DNA of 64,000 bases, taken from assembly GCF_010915705.1 (NCBI RefSeq), contig NZ_JAAIKE010000001.1, positions 1,116,001 through 1,180,000 on the forward strand. Reading direction: 5' to 3'. A model generated the notes under the pieces. The model was not told where the DNA came from and searched no databases. It saw only the letters and a list, made by a program, of their open reading frames with translations. Positions within the stretch are counted from its first letter, which is position 1. Every line of letters begins with the position of its first letter. This document shows, piece after piece, positions 1 to 9,537 of the stretch. The position numbers and the translations under genes are program-made. The DNA is from Pseudotabrizicola algicola (GTDB lineage: Bacteria; Pseudomonadota; Alphaproteobacteria; Rhodobacterales; Rhodobacteraceae).

Positions 1-503
1 GTCCCGAGCAGCGCGAATTTTTCGACGCCGAGTTCCTCGAGGAAGTAATCGGTGGCCGGAATGGCCTGCTGGTTCGGCGCGGCTCCGGTGTAGAACACGT
101 TCTTCGAGGATTCTTCACCTTCGTATTGCACCGGATAGAACAGCAACCCGTTCAACTCTTCGATCACCGGCAGCACGGATTTGCGCGAAACAGAGGTCCA
201 GCAGCCGAACATCACATCGACATTCGACACGGTCATCAGCTCGCGCGCCTTTTCCGCAAACAGCGGCCAGTCAGAGGCCGGGTCCACGACCACAGCTTCA
301 AGCTTTTTGCCCAGAACACCGCCCTTGGCGTTTTGCTCTTCGATGAGCATCAGCATCACGTCCTTGAGCGTTGTCTCCGAAATTGCCATCGAACCCGACA
401 GCGAATGCAGGACACCGACCTTGATGGTGTCTTCCTGTGCGATGACCTGTCCTGCCGTCATGGCAATGGCAGAAGCCAGCAGCGCTCCCTTGAAAATCGA
501 CAT
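1..503 (-). CDS. urtA: UrtA, urea ABC transporter substrate-binding protein (partial)
   Basis: Periplasmic urea-binding protein of the UrtABCDE importer. The gene runs off the left edge, so only about 167 N-terminal residues are visible. Residues 1-22 ([18 protein letters not shown] then QVIA) form a Sec signal peptide. The mature part carries [24 protein letters not shown] and [10 protein letters not shown], which are typical of the UrtA branch of the Leu/Ile/Val-type binding proteins and separate it from amino-acid binders. The start is the ATG at 503-501. It reads in the same direction as the urease operon just upstream, so urea uptake and hydrolysis are linked here. The rest of the urt operon presumably lies beyond the edge (inference). 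Confidence 0.93.
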   Translation of the reverse strand, partial: MSIFKGALLASAIAMTAGQVIAQEDTIKVGVLHSLSGSMAISETTLKDVMLMLIEEQNAKGGVLGKKLEAVVVDPASDWPLFAEKARELMTVSNVDVMFGCWTSVSRKSVLPVIEELNGLLFYPVQYEGEESSKNVFYTGAAPNQQAIPATDYFLEELGVEKFALLG

Positions 504-917
504 GGTTTACCCTCTTTGGGCCGCGCGGACAGACGGGCTTTCCTTGCGGTGAAGGAAAGACTATCTGTGTGCGGCAACTCTGTTGCACCCCGTGCGGTGG
601 TGGCGGAGGTCCAATTCGCGGCCGCCACCGCACATCCTTTGTTCTTGCGCAGTCCGGAACCGGCTTGCCTTGTCACGAAAGCGTCATTGCCGCAGCGCGG
701 CAAGGCGAGGGTGAGGCAGGCCCGCGCGTGCCGTGCGCCATCAGAAAATTTGCTACAAAAATGAGCGGGATAACGCAGCCACGCCCAAGAATTGCGCGGA
801 CTGCGGCAGGACCGGACGATTCGACCCAGGGAACTGATCGCAAATTGATCAAAACGCACAAACCCCGGACAGGCCGGGGTTTGTGGGGGCGAAGTGAAGA
901 AAAAGGGTGCCGTTACG
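504..917. other. Intergenic region between ureG and urtA
   Basis: This 414-base stretch lies between the end of the urease operon and urtA. It holds the ureG terminator (857-885) and should hold the urtA promoter. GC-rich inverted sequences occur near 590-640. No convincing sigma-54 or NtrC site and no small gene was recognised. Confidence 0.6.
857..885 (-). terminator. Rho-independent terminator of the urease operon
   Basis: A perfect 12-bp stem (857-868 with 874-885, arms CACAAACCCCGG and its complement) has a 5-base loop. On the minus strand it is followed by CGTTTTGATC. It lies 33 bases after the ureG stop codon, so it ends the minus-strand ure transcript before urtA. Confidence 0.85.
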
Positions 918-1549
<632 letters not shown>

Positions 1550-1553
<4 letters not shown>

Positions 1554-2185
1554 GTTCTGAAAATCCTTACATCCATCGTTTCATGTGCGAGCGCCGAGAG
1601 GTCGGCCCCGAGGGCCGCGCTGCCCAGATCATCGAGGGTCAATGTCACCGCTTCCTGGGCCAAAGCCTCGATCTTGGGATGCAACGCGGCCAGAACGCCC
1701 TGCCCTTCGGCCTGCCCCAAGGGCATGAAGCGCATGGCGACAGAGGTCAGGTTCGCCGCAAAGGCGTGCAGGTAAAGCGCCACGATCTGCGGACGGGGCA
1801 AATCCAGCGGTGCCGCCGCCTCTCCGACCGCAACCGGCAGACAGCGGGCGGGCAGGTTCCGCTCGCTCAACCCCGAAACGGTGCGGGCAAAGGCGCTGCC
1901 TTGATCGAGAGTTTCCTGCAACCGTTCTGCCGAAGGCTGCAGCGCACGGGTCAGCGTATCGAGCGCATCGTGATCGGCTCCGTCCTGCAGGGCATGGACA
2001 AGCAAAATGGCATCCTGACGTCCGGCCCCGAAGTCGAGCACTTCGGAAAGCCAGAGGCAAAGGTATTTCGACCCGCGAACCTGTCCTGCGGAAATCGCGG
2101 CTTCCAGCCCGTGCGAATAGGCAAAGCCCCCCGTCGGAAAGGCAGGCGAGAGCCATTGCACAAGAGTCAGCAGATCACGGCTCAT
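1550..2185 (-). CDS. ureF: UreF, urease accessory protein
   Basis: All-helical accessory protein that bridges the UreD-urease complex and UreG and acts as a fidelity checkpoint during nickel insertion. The N-terminus ([19 protein letters not shown]) is the characteristic UreF signature, and the body is Ala/Leu-rich helix with [10 protein letters not shown] near the C-terminus. The length of 211 residues is normal. It overlaps ureG by four bases and follows ureE closely, in the standard E-F-G order. Confidence 0.96.
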
Positions 2186-2194
2186 GGCTGCCGG

Positions 2195-2731
2195 TCACGC
2201 CTTGGCATGGTGATGATGGTCATGATCATGGTGATGATGGTCATGGTGGTGGGCGTGGCCATGCCCGTCTGCGTCTGCCGGTCCGTGGTCATGCCCCATC
2301 GGACGGCCCAGTCCATAGGCCCCGACCTCGGGCGTGAAGGCGGCCTTGTCCGCGCGCACCGTGGCCCCAAGCTGCCGCAGCATCGCCTCCAGCACATGAT
2401 CGGCGCGGATCACGAGACGTGCGGGCTCGACCTGACAGGGGGTATGGCGGTTGCCGATGTGCCACGCATATCGGGCCAGATCGGGCCCGGTGATTTCAAG
2501 CACAGGCTCTTCGGCGGCAACCACGCCGATTGCGCGGCCATCCTCCAGCTCAAAGCCCCAGAAGGCGTCAAGGTTGGTCACCTCGGGCAGATCGACAAGA
2601 AAGCCCGCGCCAGCCGATGTGACCAGCCGTTTGCGGCGGATCAGGCGTTCGTCATAGCTGAGGACCACAACATCATGGCACTGGGCGGGGGCCGTCGTCA
2701 GAAGGCGGCGGGCGGGGGAAAGGTCGGTCAT
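2195..2731 (-). CDS. ureE: UreE, urease nickel metallochaperone
   Basis: Cytoplasmic nickel chaperone that supplies Ni to the UreDFG complex. The 178 residues show the N-terminal peptide-binding region and the central metal-binding domain with the conserved motif GNRHTPCQVE. The tail GHDHGPADADGHGHAHHHDH continues as an almost pure His/Asp run to the stop, a classical Ni-buffering extension. The start ATG at 2731 has AAGGA placed correctly upstream. It is separated from ureC by 285 bases that contain an opposite-strand ORF. Confidence 0.95.
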   Translation of the reverse strand: MTDLSPARRLLTTAPAQCHDVVVLSYDERLIRRKRLVTSAGAGFLVDLPEVTNLDAFWGFELEDGRAIGVVAAEEPVLEITGPDLARYAWHIGNRHTPCQVEPARLVIRADHVLEAMLRQLGATVRADKAAFTPEVGAYGLGRPMGHDHGPADADGHGHAHHHDHHHHDHDHHHHAKA

Positions 2732-2838
2732 GACATATCCTTGCGGCTGTGGTCTGTCGGAGAAACTTCGAAAACATCAGGGATTCGTTAATCAATCAGG
2801 CGCAGGCTGCAAACACTTGGCCCTTGGCGGAGAAGATC

Positions 2839-3009
2839 ATGCAAACATCTGATATCGAACATGAACTGGCCCTTGTGCGCGCGCAACTGATGCGACTGCG
2901 GCTGCGCGAACTCCACTTGCAAGAGGCGCTGAACACGGTCAAGGACACACCGCCCCCCTTGCGTCCCGGCTGGCCAATCCAGCGCATGGCGGCGCAGCCC
3001 GTGCACTGA
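2839..3009 (+). CDS. Small charged helical protein, opposite strand inside the urease operon
   Basis: A 56-codon ORF starting at ATG 2839 with a good Shine-Dalgarno (GGCGGAGAAGATC before ATG). The product begins MQTSDIEHELALVRAQLM and continues as a predicted amphipathic or coiled-coil helix, ending in a proline/arginine tail. An in-frame ATG exists upstream at 2749, but the ribosome site favours 2839. It is convergent with ureC (7 bases between stops) and divergent from ureE. Family not recognised. A real small gene is the best explanation because it fills an otherwise empty gap, but an accidental ORF cannot be excluded. Confidence 0.5.
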   Translation: MQTSDIEHELALVRAQLMRLRLRELHLQEALNTVKDTPPPLRPGWPIQRMAAQPVH

Positions 3010-3016
3010 CCCTGCC

Positions 3017-4753
3017 TCAATAGAGGAAATAACGCTGCGCCAAAGGCAGATCCTCTGCCGGCTCGCAGGTCAAAAGCACACCGTCGGCCCGCACCTCGTA
3101 TGTCTCGGGGTCAACCTCGATCTGGGGGGTGGCGGAATTGAGCTTCATGTCGGCTTTCTTGACCCCCCGGGTGCCTTTGACCGCCAGAGTGTCTTTTGCC
3201 AGCCCAAGGCGCGCGCCGATGCCATCTTCCTGCGCAGCCTGACTGACAAAGATCACCGCATTGCGCTCCACACTGCGGCCATAGGTGCCGAACATCCTGC
3301 GGCTGTGCACGGGCTGCGGCGTCGGGATACTGGCATTGGGATCGCCCATCTGCGCAACCACGATCACACCCCCCATCAGCACCATTTCGGGCTTCGCCCC
3401 GAAGAAAGCCGGGCTCCATAACACCAGATCGGCACGCTTTCCGACCTCGATACTGCCGATATGCTCGGACACCCCATGCACGATGGCCGGGTTGATCGTG
3501 TACTTCGCGATATAGCGGCGGACCCGCAGATTGTCATTCGCGCCCTGCTCGCCGTCCAGCCGCCCCCGTTGCAGCTTCATTTTATGCGCGGTCTGCCATG
3601 TGCGGGTAATGACCTCTCCCACCCGCCCCATCGCCTGACTGTCCGACGACAGCACCGAGAATGCGCCCAGATCATGCAGGATATCTTCGGCGGCAATCGT
3701 CTCGCGGCGTATCCGGCTTTCGGCAAAGGCCACGTCTTCGGGCACCTTGCGGTCAAGGTGGTGGCAGACCATCAGCATGTCGAGATGCTCTTCGATGGTG
3801 TTCACCGTGTAGGGCATCGTCGGGTTGGTTGACGAGGGCAGGATGTTCTGGCTGGCCACCACCTTGATGATATCGGGCGCATGGCCGCCACCGGCGCCTT
3901 CGGTGTGGAAAGCGTGGATGGTGCGGCCCGCGATGGCCTTGAGCGTGTTCTCGACAAAGCCGCTTTCGTTCAACGTATCTGTGTGGATCATCACCTGCAC
4001 GTCCATCGCGTCAGCCACGGTCAGGCAACAATCGATCGCGGCGGGGGTCGTGCCCCAGTCTTCGTGCAGTTTCAGACAGGACGCGCCCGCCCGCACCTGC
4101 TCTTCCAGCGCGGCAGGCAAGGATGCATTGCCCTTGCCGGCAAACCCGAGGTTCATCGGCAGCGCATCCGCCGCCTGCATCATGCGGCCCAGATGCCACG
4201 GCCCCGGTGTGCAGGTGGTGGCCAAAGTGCCGTGCGCTGGCCCCGTGCCGCCGCCAAGCATGGTGGTCAGGCCCGAATGGAGCGCATCATCGATCTGTTG
4301 CGGGCAGATGAAATGGATATGGGCATCCATGCCGCCCGCTGTGAGAATACGCCCCTCGCCCGCGATAATCTCGGTGCCCGGCCCGATGATGACATTCACC
4401 TCCGGCTGAGTATCGGGATTGCCCGCCTTGCCGATGACCGCGATCTTGCCATCGCGCAGGCCGACATCTGCTTTGTAGATGCCGGTATAGTCCACAATCA
4501 GCGCATTGGTGATGACGGTATCCATCGCCCCTTGCGCCCGCGTGATCTGGCTTTGCCCCATGCCGTCGCGGATGACCTTGCCGCCGCCGAACTTCACCTC
4601 TTCGCCATAGCGGCTGGTGTTGGAACCGCTGCGCTCGGCGATCAGGTCACGCTCCACCTCGATAATCAGATCGGTGTCGCCGAGCCGCACCCTGTCTCCA
4701 ACCGTCGGGCCATACATATCGGCATAGGCCGCACGGGAAAGCACGAAGGGCAT
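3017..4753 (-). CDS. ureC: UreC, urease alpha subunit (catalytic)
   Basis: Catalytic subunit of nickel urease, which splits urea to ammonia and carbamate. All active-site residues are present with a constant +11 offset from Klebsiella numbering: nickel ligands H145, H147, H257, H283 and D371, the carbamylated nickel-bridging K228 (in CLKLHEDWG), and the mobile-flap C330 and catalytic H331 (in MVCHHLDR). The 578 residues are slightly longer than the usual 567-570, the extra residues being near the N-terminus and in surface loops. The C-terminus ends in the conserved QRYFLY-type motif. It sits between the small gene 4770-5084 and ureE. Confidence 0.98.
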   Translation of the reverse strand: MPFVLSRAAYADMYGPTVGDRVRLGDTDLIIEVERDLIAERSGSNTSRYGEEVKFGGGKVIRDGMGQSQITRAQGAMDTVITNALIVDYTGIYKADVGLRDGKIAVIGKAGNPDTQPEVNVIIGPGTEIIAGEGRILTAGGMDAHIHFICPQQIDDALHSGLTTMLGGGTGPAHGTLATTCTPGPWHLGRMMQAADALPMNLGFAGKGNASLPAALEEQVRAGASCLKLHEDWGTTPAAIDCCLTVADAMDVQVMIHTDTLNESGFVENTLKAIAGRTIHAFHTEGAGGGHAPDIIKVVASQNILPSSTNPTMPYTVNTIEEHLDMLMVCHHLDRKVPEDVAFAESRIRRETIAAEDILHDLGAFSVLSSDSQAMGRVGEVITRTWQTAHKMKLQRGRLDGEQGANDNLRVRRYIAKYTINPAIVHGVSEHIGSIEVGKRADLVLWSPAFFGAKPEMVLMGGVIVVAQMGDPNASIPTPQPVHSRRMFGTYGRSVERNAVIFVSQAAQEDGIGARLGLAKDTLAVKGTRGVKKADMKLNSATPQIEVDPETYEVRADGVLLTCEPAEDLPLAQRYFLY

Positions 4754-4769
4754 GGGGGGAACCTTTCTG

Positions 4770-5084
4770 TCAGAACAGGGATTTCGGCCCGCTTCGCGTC
4801 AGGCGGCGGGCGTTGGCGGCAGTCGCGCGATGCACCGGGGCAAGCGCGGCCTCGGCGATCTGGGTGGCAGACCCGCCCGATAGGGCGGATTTCTGGGCAG
4901 CAGCCCCGGCCATGACCACCGCGCGCAGCTTTTCGCTGACCATGCGGCTGTTCTCGCTGGGCAGAACCGTCCAGACCCCCGCCATGCCCATCATGCGCAT
5001 GGCAATCACACTTTGTGCCTGCACCAGCATGATCGAGGTGTTTATCGACAGGCGCATCAGATCGACGGGGGTGAAGGGCGTCAT
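4770..5084 (-). CDS. Small helical protein inserted between ureB and ureC
   Basis: A 104-residue protein of unknown function in the urease operon, 16 bases before ureC and 12 after ureB. It is rich in Met, Ala and Ser. The central part ([16 protein letters not shown] then [18 protein letters not shown]) and the tail [11 protein letters not shown] look like a short phasin-type helical repeat. That resemblance is a weak visual match, not an assignment. There is no signal peptide or membrane segment. Its position in the structural part of the operon suggests co-translation with the urease subunits. It could be an assembly factor or simply a passenger. Confidence 0.8.
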   Translation of the reverse strand: MTPFTPVDLMRLSINTSIMLVQAQSVIAMRMMGMAGVWTVLPSENSRMVSEKLRAVVMAGAAAQKSALSGGSATQIAEAALAPVHRATAANARRLTRSGPKSLF

Positions 5085-5096
5085 GGCTTGTGGCTC

Positions 5097-5402
5097 CTAC
5101 AAGGCGCCCATCACTTGGGCGTTGAAGCCATAGACATGGCGTGCGCCCGCCAGCGGCACAAGGCGAACCTCTCGGGTTTGGCCGGGTTCGAAGCGCACGG
5201 CGGTGCCTGCGGGAATATCGAGCCGCTGTCCACGGGCGGCGGCGCGGTCAAAAGACAGGCCCGCATTGGTCTCGGCAAAGTGGTAATGGCTGCCAACCTG
5301 AATGGGGCGATCGCCGGTATTGGCCACCTGAAGCACGGTCACCTCGGCACCCGCATTCAGGGTGATGTCGCCATCGGCTGGAAAAATCTCTCCGGGTATC
5401 AT
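5097..5402 (-). CDS. ureB: UreB, urease beta subunit
   Basis: Structural beta subunit of the three-subunit bacterial urease. The start is the ATG at 5402 ([16 protein letters not shown]) with AAGGA six bases upstream. A longer reading frame beginning MCKDN has no family support. The product of 101 residues contains the signatures [11 protein letters not shown] and [11 protein letters not shown] followed by the final GFNAQVMG motif. The gene starts 4 bases after the ureJ stop. Confidence 0.97.
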   Translation of the reverse strand: MIPGEIFPADGDITLNAGAEVTVLQVANTGDRPIQVGSHYHFAETNAGLSFDRAAARGQRLDIPAGTAVRFEPGQTREVRLVPLAGARHVYGFNAQVMGAL

Positions 5403-5406
5403 CGGG

Positions 5407-5973
5407 TTATCCTTGCACAAAGGCCAAGGCGAGCCCCGCGACAGCAGTCCCGGCCCCCAGAGCGCGCACCGAAAGGCGGTTCAGGGCGACCCCCAGACCA
5501 ACGCCGCCAAGGTGAAGCCCCATCGTCGCAAGACCAAAACCCGCGGCATAGGCCAGCACGCCGGATGTCGGTCCCTCGGTGCCATGTGCATGGCCGTGGA
5601 ACAGGCCAAAACCCGCCACAATGGCCACACCAACCGCCAGTGGCGCACGCCACGCAAGCGCCGCGAGCACACCGAGCAGCACGCTAGAGGCAAGAATCAT
5701 CGGCTCGACCCCCGGCAAACCGAGGCCAAGCGCCCCCAGCCCGCCGCCGACCAGCATCGCCGCGACAAAGCCGAGGGGCAGCGCCCAGAGCGCGCGTCCC
5801 CCGCTGACCGCAGCCCACAAACCCACCGCGACCATTGCCAGGACATGATCGGCCCCGCTGACGGGATGCAGGACCCCCGAGATGAAGTCCGATACGCCAT
5901 GATCGCCCACATGCGCTGCCGCCGCCTGCGGCAACAAGACAGAGGTCCCGAGTGTCAGCATAAGTCTTTTCAT
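5407..5973 (-). CDS. ureJ: HupE/UreJ-family nickel transporter
   Basis: Integral membrane protein of the HupE/UreJ family, thought to import nickel (or cobalt) for metalloenzymes. It starts at ATG 5973 ([20 protein letters not shown]), a cleavable signal peptide. The family motif [19 protein letters not shown] follows, where the His/Asp residues form the likely metal site, then about five further hydrophobic helices and [10 protein letters not shown] near residue 135. Length 188 residues. Its place between ureA and ureB supports a role in supplying Ni to this urease. Confidence 0.93.
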   Translation of the reverse strand: MKRLMLTLGTSVLLPQAAAAHVGDHGVSDFISGVLHPVSGADHVLAMVAVGLWAAVSGGRALWALPLGFVAAMLVGGGLGALGLGLPGVEPMILASSVLLGVLAALAWRAPLAVGVAIVAGFGLFHGHAHGTEGPTSGVLAYAAGFGLATMGLHLGGVGLGVALNRLSVRALGAGTAVAGLALAFVQG

Positions 5974-5986
5974 CAAGGAGCCTTTC

Positions 5987-6289
5987 TCAACGGATCGGAT
6001 GGTGAACGGTGACAAGTTTGGTGCCATCAGGAAATGTGGCTTCGACCTGCACGGAATGGATCATCTCTGGCACCCCGGGCATGCATTGATCGGCACGGAT
6101 CACATTGGCCCCCGCTTCCATCAGGTCGGCAACACGACGACCGTCGCGCGCCCCTTCGACCACAAAGTCGGTGATCAAAGCGATGGCCTCGGGATGGTTC
6201 AGCTTGACACCGCGCGCCAGTCTGCCACGCGCCACCATTGCGGCGAGGCTGACCAGCAGCTTGTCTTTCTCACGGGGGGTCAGGTTCAT
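5987..6289 (-). CDS. ureA: UreA, urease gamma subunit
   Basis: Smallest structural subunit of urease, exactly 100 residues as usual. It begins [20 protein letters not shown] and carries [21 protein letters not shown] and the terminal [20 protein letters not shown]. The start at 6289 is fixed by a near-ideal ribosome site (AAGGAGATATC before ATG). The upstream in-frame extension to 6385 overlaps ureD and is not used. It lies 10 bases downstream of ureD. Confidence 0.97.
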   Translation of the reverse strand: MNLTPREKDKLLVSLAAMVARGRLARGVKLNHPEAIALITDFVVEGARDGRRVADLMEAGANVIRADQCMPGVPEMIHSVQVEATFPDGTKLVTVHHPIR

Positions 6290-6299
6290 GATATCTCCT

Positions 6300-7130
6300 T
6301 CATATCTGCCAGACGCGCGGCAGGGCCTGACCCCGGCGCAACACGGCAAGGCATCGGGCGATCTGTCGGCGCAGCGGCCATCCATCGCTCGCCAGCATCC
6401 GCAGCATCAGGCGTCCGTCGAGGGCCGAGGCGGCAGCGGTCACGCCCGGCTCGTCCAGAACGGCGCGGACCGGGTCCAACAGATCGGAAACCCCCTGCCC
6501 TATCATCGCGACCGAGGCAAAGGCACGCGCGCCCGCTAGCCCCGCCGCGCCTGTCACCAGCGCGCGGTCGGTCAGCGCCAGCGGCTCCACCATGACGGGG
6601 CGACCGCCCTGCCGGATCTCGCGCCAGTCGCGCAAGGCAAGGCGTCTTACCGTCTCTCCCATGGCCGCGCGGCCCAAGACCACGCTTTCCACCAACAGGC
6701 ACCCCGCGCCGGGTCCAAGGGTAATGACGGTGCGCCGATCAAGGCGGCTGCCGTCAAACAGGATGGTTTCTTGCGGCAGCCAGTCGAGCCAGCCGCCCTC
6801 GCCCACATCCATCGTGACCCGCACCCGCGCCGCGCCTTCGGCAGAGCGATAGGCGCGCTCTGCGGTCTGGGTTGTGGCAACGGCGCGCGCCCTCGGGCCA
6901 AGCTGGACGGCATAAGACAGGGTATCACCGCCGGTAAGGCCCCCCGATGTGTTTAGAAACACAATCTCGGGCGCGCCGTCCCGACCGTTTGGCCCATGCG
7001 GCAGGATGCATTTGGCAGACCCCTGTTGGCGCAACCCCGTCAGGCGCAGCCCCGCCAGCCCACAGCACAGGGCCGCCGAGGCTTCGCCCCGGCTGCGCTG
7101 CATCGGCTCTGTGATCGGTGCTGCAAACAT
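6300..7130 (-). CDS. ureD: UreD, urease accessory protein
   Basis: Scaffold accessory protein (UreD/UreH) that binds apo-urease and channels nickel from UreG. The probable start is ATG 7130 ([15 protein letters not shown]) preceded by GGGGACAC, giving 276 residues. A frame opening 27 codons earlier lacks family similarity. Motifs seen are [13 protein letters not shown] near residue 60 and [11 protein letters not shown] soon after, both diagnostic, then [15 protein letters not shown]. It is the first gene of the ure operon, so the operon promoter should lie in 7131-7292, where no specific regulator site was recognised. Confidence 0.94.
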   Translation of the reverse strand: MFAAPITEPMQRSRGEASAALCCGLAGLRLTGLRQQGSAKCILPHGPNGRDGAPEIVFLNTSGGLTGGDTLSYAVQLGPRARAVATTQTAERAYRSAEGAARVRVTMDVGEGGWLDWLPQETILFDGSRLDRRTVITLGPGAGCLLVESVVLGRAAMGETVRRLALRDWREIRQGGRPVMVEPLALTDRALVTGAAGLAGARAFASVAMIGQGVSDLLDPVRAVLDEPGVTAAASALDGRLMLRMLASDGWPLRRQIARCLAVLRRGQALPRVWQI

Positions 7131-7292
7131 GTGTCCCCGCTTTGGCCCAAGCTGCGGCGGGTCGCAGAAAGGCTCAATGCGAGAGAGACGACGGGGCAAG
7201 GCAAGATACAAAAGCGGTCATTGATCGCCCAAACTTTACGCACTTCGCCCAAAAGTCAGCCAAAGCATAAAGGCGCGCTGCGAACTGCCCGT

Positions 7293-7937
7293 TCAATAAG
7301 CGCCCTTGGCCAAGGCAACCGCCCCCAAGGTGCGGAAGATCAGCACAAGATCGCCGCGCAAACTGGCGGTCTGCAGATATTGCACATCCATCTCGACCAT
7401 TTCATCAAAGCCCACATTGGCCCGCCCCGACACCTGCCAAAGCCCTGTCAATCCGGGTAGACCCGCGAGGCGCTGCAAAGCCTGCGGCGGATACAGCGCC
7501 ACCTCTTCGGGCAAGGCAGGGCGCGGCCCTACCAAAGACATCTCTCCGCGCAGCACGTTCCAGAGCTGCGGCAACTCATCCAGCGACGCACGGCGCAGCA
7601 CGCGGCCCAGAGGTGTGATGCGCGGATCATCCTTTTGCTTGAAACACAGCCCCTGACGGTCAGACTGCGCCAAAAGCGCCGCGCGCGCCGCCTCGGCCCC
7701 GGTATACATGCTGCGAAACTTGACCATACGGAAACGCCGGCCATCGCGCCCGATCCTTGTCTGAAAAAACAGCGCCGGACCAGGCGAGGACAGCTTTACC
7801 GCGAGCGCAAGCACGACCAAAAGGGGCACCAGCACAGGCAGGGCCAACAAGATCAGACCAACATCCAACGCCCGTTTGTGACGGGTGGATGCGCCGCGGG
7901 TTCCGGCCTTTGAAGTTGGCAAAGCAAGCGCAGGCAT
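7293..7937 (-). CDS. Sugar transferase (undecaprenyl-phosphate glycosyl-1-phosphate transferase type)
   Basis: Initiating sugar-phosphate transferase for exopolysaccharide or lipopolysaccharide repeat units. The 214 residues contain one N-terminal transmembrane helix (about 27-48) and the catalytic bacterial-sugar-transferase domain. Its hallmarks are FFQTRIGRDGRRFRMVKFRSM, LRRASLDELPQLWNVLRGEM and SLVGPRPALPEE. Only this minimal domain is present, without the polytopic N-terminus of WbaP-type enzymes. It lies alone between the urease operon and the ribokinase pair, so the polysaccharide it serves cannot be told from this window. Confidence 0.88.
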   Translation of the reverse strand: MPALALPTSKAGTRGASTRHKRALDVGLILLALPVLVPLLVVLALAVKLSSPGPALFFQTRIGRDGRRFRMVKFRSMYTGAEAARAALLAQSDRQGLCFKQKDDPRITPLGRVLRRASLDELPQLWNVLRGEMSLVGPRPALPEEVALYPPQALQRLAGLPGLTGLWQVSGRANVGFDEMVEMDVQYLQTASLRGDLVLIFRTLGAVALAKGAY

Positions 7938-8086
7938 GGGCGATTCCTCGGGTCAGGGACGCGCGGCCCCGCCGCTTGCCTTAAGCCCAAAACCTGCTGC
8001 GGCTCAGGGGGAATTTTATGCGCGCAAAGACCTTTGCGGGATCTGACGCAACGTCATTCGCCCCCTGATTGAACGCTTCGCGCCGC

Positions 8087-9007
8087 CTACACGCGCAAGA
8101 AGTTCTCCACCTCTGCGCGGCTTGGCATGGATGCAGCCGCGCCGTGCCGTGTGACCGAAAGGCCCGCGACCGCCGCCCCGAAACGGAGAGCCTGCTCCAT
8201 GCTTGCGCCCTGCGACAGGGCGGTCGCGAGCCCCCCGTTGAACGCATCCCCCGCGCCCGTGGTATCGACCACAGGACCGGGCGCGCGGGCGGGCACATGC
8301 AGGCTTCGCCCCCCGCTGCGGTGAAGAACGCCCTTTTCGCCCAGCGTGACGATCGCCGCCCCCACCCCGCGCTCGATCAGGCGGTCGGCGGCGGCTTCGG
8401 CGTCGGCCAGCGTCTTGACGGTGACGCCTGTCAGCCCCTCTGCCTCGGACTCGTTGGGCGTGATGATGTCACACAGCGAAAGCATTTCGTCGGTCAGCGC
8501 AGCGGCGGGCGCAGGGTTCAGGATGGTGCGCACCCCGGCAGCACGGGCAATCCGGAGGCCATGCGTGGCAGAGTCCAACGGCTGTTCCAACTGTGTCATG
8601 AAAACGCCCGCGCCTTCGATCAGGCTGCGTCGCGCCTCGACATCTGCCACCGAAATGCGCGCCGCCGCGCCTGCCGCGACGATGATCGCGTTCTGTCCCG
8701 TCGCGGCCTCCAGAAAGATGAAGGCCGACCCCGTGTAGCTTTCCGGGTCTTCTGTCACCTGCGGTGTGATCCCGGCATCAGCCCACAGATCGCGCGCCAT
8801 CTGGGCAAAGGCATCTTGCCCCAGACGGGTGATGAAATGCACATCGCCCCCCGCCCGCGCCGCAGCGACCGACTGGTTAGAGCCCTTGCCCCCCGGACCA
8901 AGCCGGAAATCATGCCCGAGAATTGTTTCACCCAGACGCGGCAGGCGGTCAGCGCGATAAGCGGCATCAGCGACAAAGATACCAAGAATAACAATGCGTT
9001 GTGACAT
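8087..9007 (-). CDS. rbsK: Ribokinase-family (PfkB) carbohydrate kinase
   Basis: PfkB-family sugar kinase, probably ribokinase, phosphorylating ribose with ATP. The N-terminal signature is RLGPGGKGSNQSVAAARAGG and the C-terminal PfkB signature with the catalytic Asp is PVVDTTGAGDAFNGGLATAL. The 306-residue length is normal. Two adjacent ATGs exist (9010 and 9007). The second has GGAGG at the better 7-base spacing, and the first overlaps the upstream stop. It is coupled to the RbsD/FucU gene. No ribose ABC importer is adjacent, so the exact pentose or deoxysugar is uncertain. Confidence 0.9.
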   Translation of the reverse strand: MSQRIVILGIFVADAAYRADRLPRLGETILGHDFRLGPGGKGSNQSVAAARAGGDVHFITRLGQDAFAQMARDLWADAGITPQVTEDPESYTGSAFIFLEAATGQNAIIVAAGAAARISVADVEARRSLIEGAGVFMTQLEQPLDSATHGLRIARAAGVRTILNPAPAAALTDEMLSLCDIITPNESEAEGLTGVTVKTLADAEAAADRLIERGVGAAIVTLGEKGVLHRSGGRSLHVPARAPGPVVDTTGAGDAFNGGLATALSQGASMEQALRFGAAVAGLSVTRHGAAASMPSRAEVENFLRV

Positions 9008-9009
9008 CA

Positions 9010-9462
9010 TCAGGCCTCCGGTCCAATCACGCCCTTGCGCAACATGAAACAGCCGTAGAAGCGGCGCTCTCCGGTCTGGATTACGGCATAGGCCCCGCGC
9101 GCCAGATCGTAAAAGGCAAAACGCTCCACCCCGGGGATCGGGCGGGGCGTGCCTTCGGCGCGGTCCACCTCGGCCTGCACTTCGGCCTGCACTTCGGGAA
9201 CGGTCTGCGGCTCTCCCACCACTTCCATACGGCCCGCGAAATCGGGGACAAAGGTATCAAGCGGCAGCACAGACAGGATTGCCTGCACCGCCTGTGCCGA
9301 TGTCAGGTTTTCCATCCGCAGGAGTCGCCCGACCGTGGTGGCCCGCGCAATGCTGTCAGCCGGAAAGTTCGTATCCACCACCACCAGATAGTCGCCATGC
9401 CCCATTGCGCGCAGCGCGCCCAGAACATCGGCGTTCAGCCTGTGATCAATTCCCTTGAGCAT
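9010..9462 (-). CDS. RbsD/FucU-family sugar mutarotase
   Basis: Sugar mutarotase interconverting anomers or ring forms before phosphorylation. The 150 residues begin MLKGIDHRLNADVLGALRAM with MGHGDYLVVVDTNFPA next, which is closer to FucU (L-fucose mutarotase) than to the shorter RbsD. The conserved C-terminal ERRFYGCFMLRKGV is present. A small in-phase duplication encodes VQAEVQAEV near residue 92. The gene stop overlaps the kinase start region, so the two form a mutarotase-kinase unit. Substrate could be ribose, fucose or a related sugar. Confidence 0.87.
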   Translation of the reverse strand: MLKGIDHRLNADVLGALRAMGHGDYLVVVDTNFPADSIARATTVGRLLRMENLTSAQAVQAILSVLPLDTFVPDFAGRMEVVGEPQTVPEVQAEVQAEVDRAEGTPRPIPGVERFAFYDLARGAYAVIQTGERRFYGCFMLRKGVIGPEA

Positions 9463-9486
9463 CCCGTTCCTCCCTCGACCGTACGT

Positions 9487-9516
9487 CCGGCCGCAGTCAG
9501 ATTGCCCTGCGGCCGG
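9487..9516. other. GC-rich hairpin without U-tract
   Basis: A perfect 9-bp inverted repeat (CCGGCCGCA, 9487-9495, with 9508-9516) lies between the mutarotase gene and the Crp/Fnr regulator. Neither strand shows a T-run after it, so an intrinsic terminator is possible but weakly supported. Confidence 0.4.
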
Positions 9517-9537
9517 ATTGGCCGCAAGGGGGGCCGC

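Noticed and set aside
842-854. TTGATCAA near the urease terminator as an FNR site
   Set aside because: The two halves are adjacent without the 4-base spacer, and it lies downstream of the operon rather than at a promoter.
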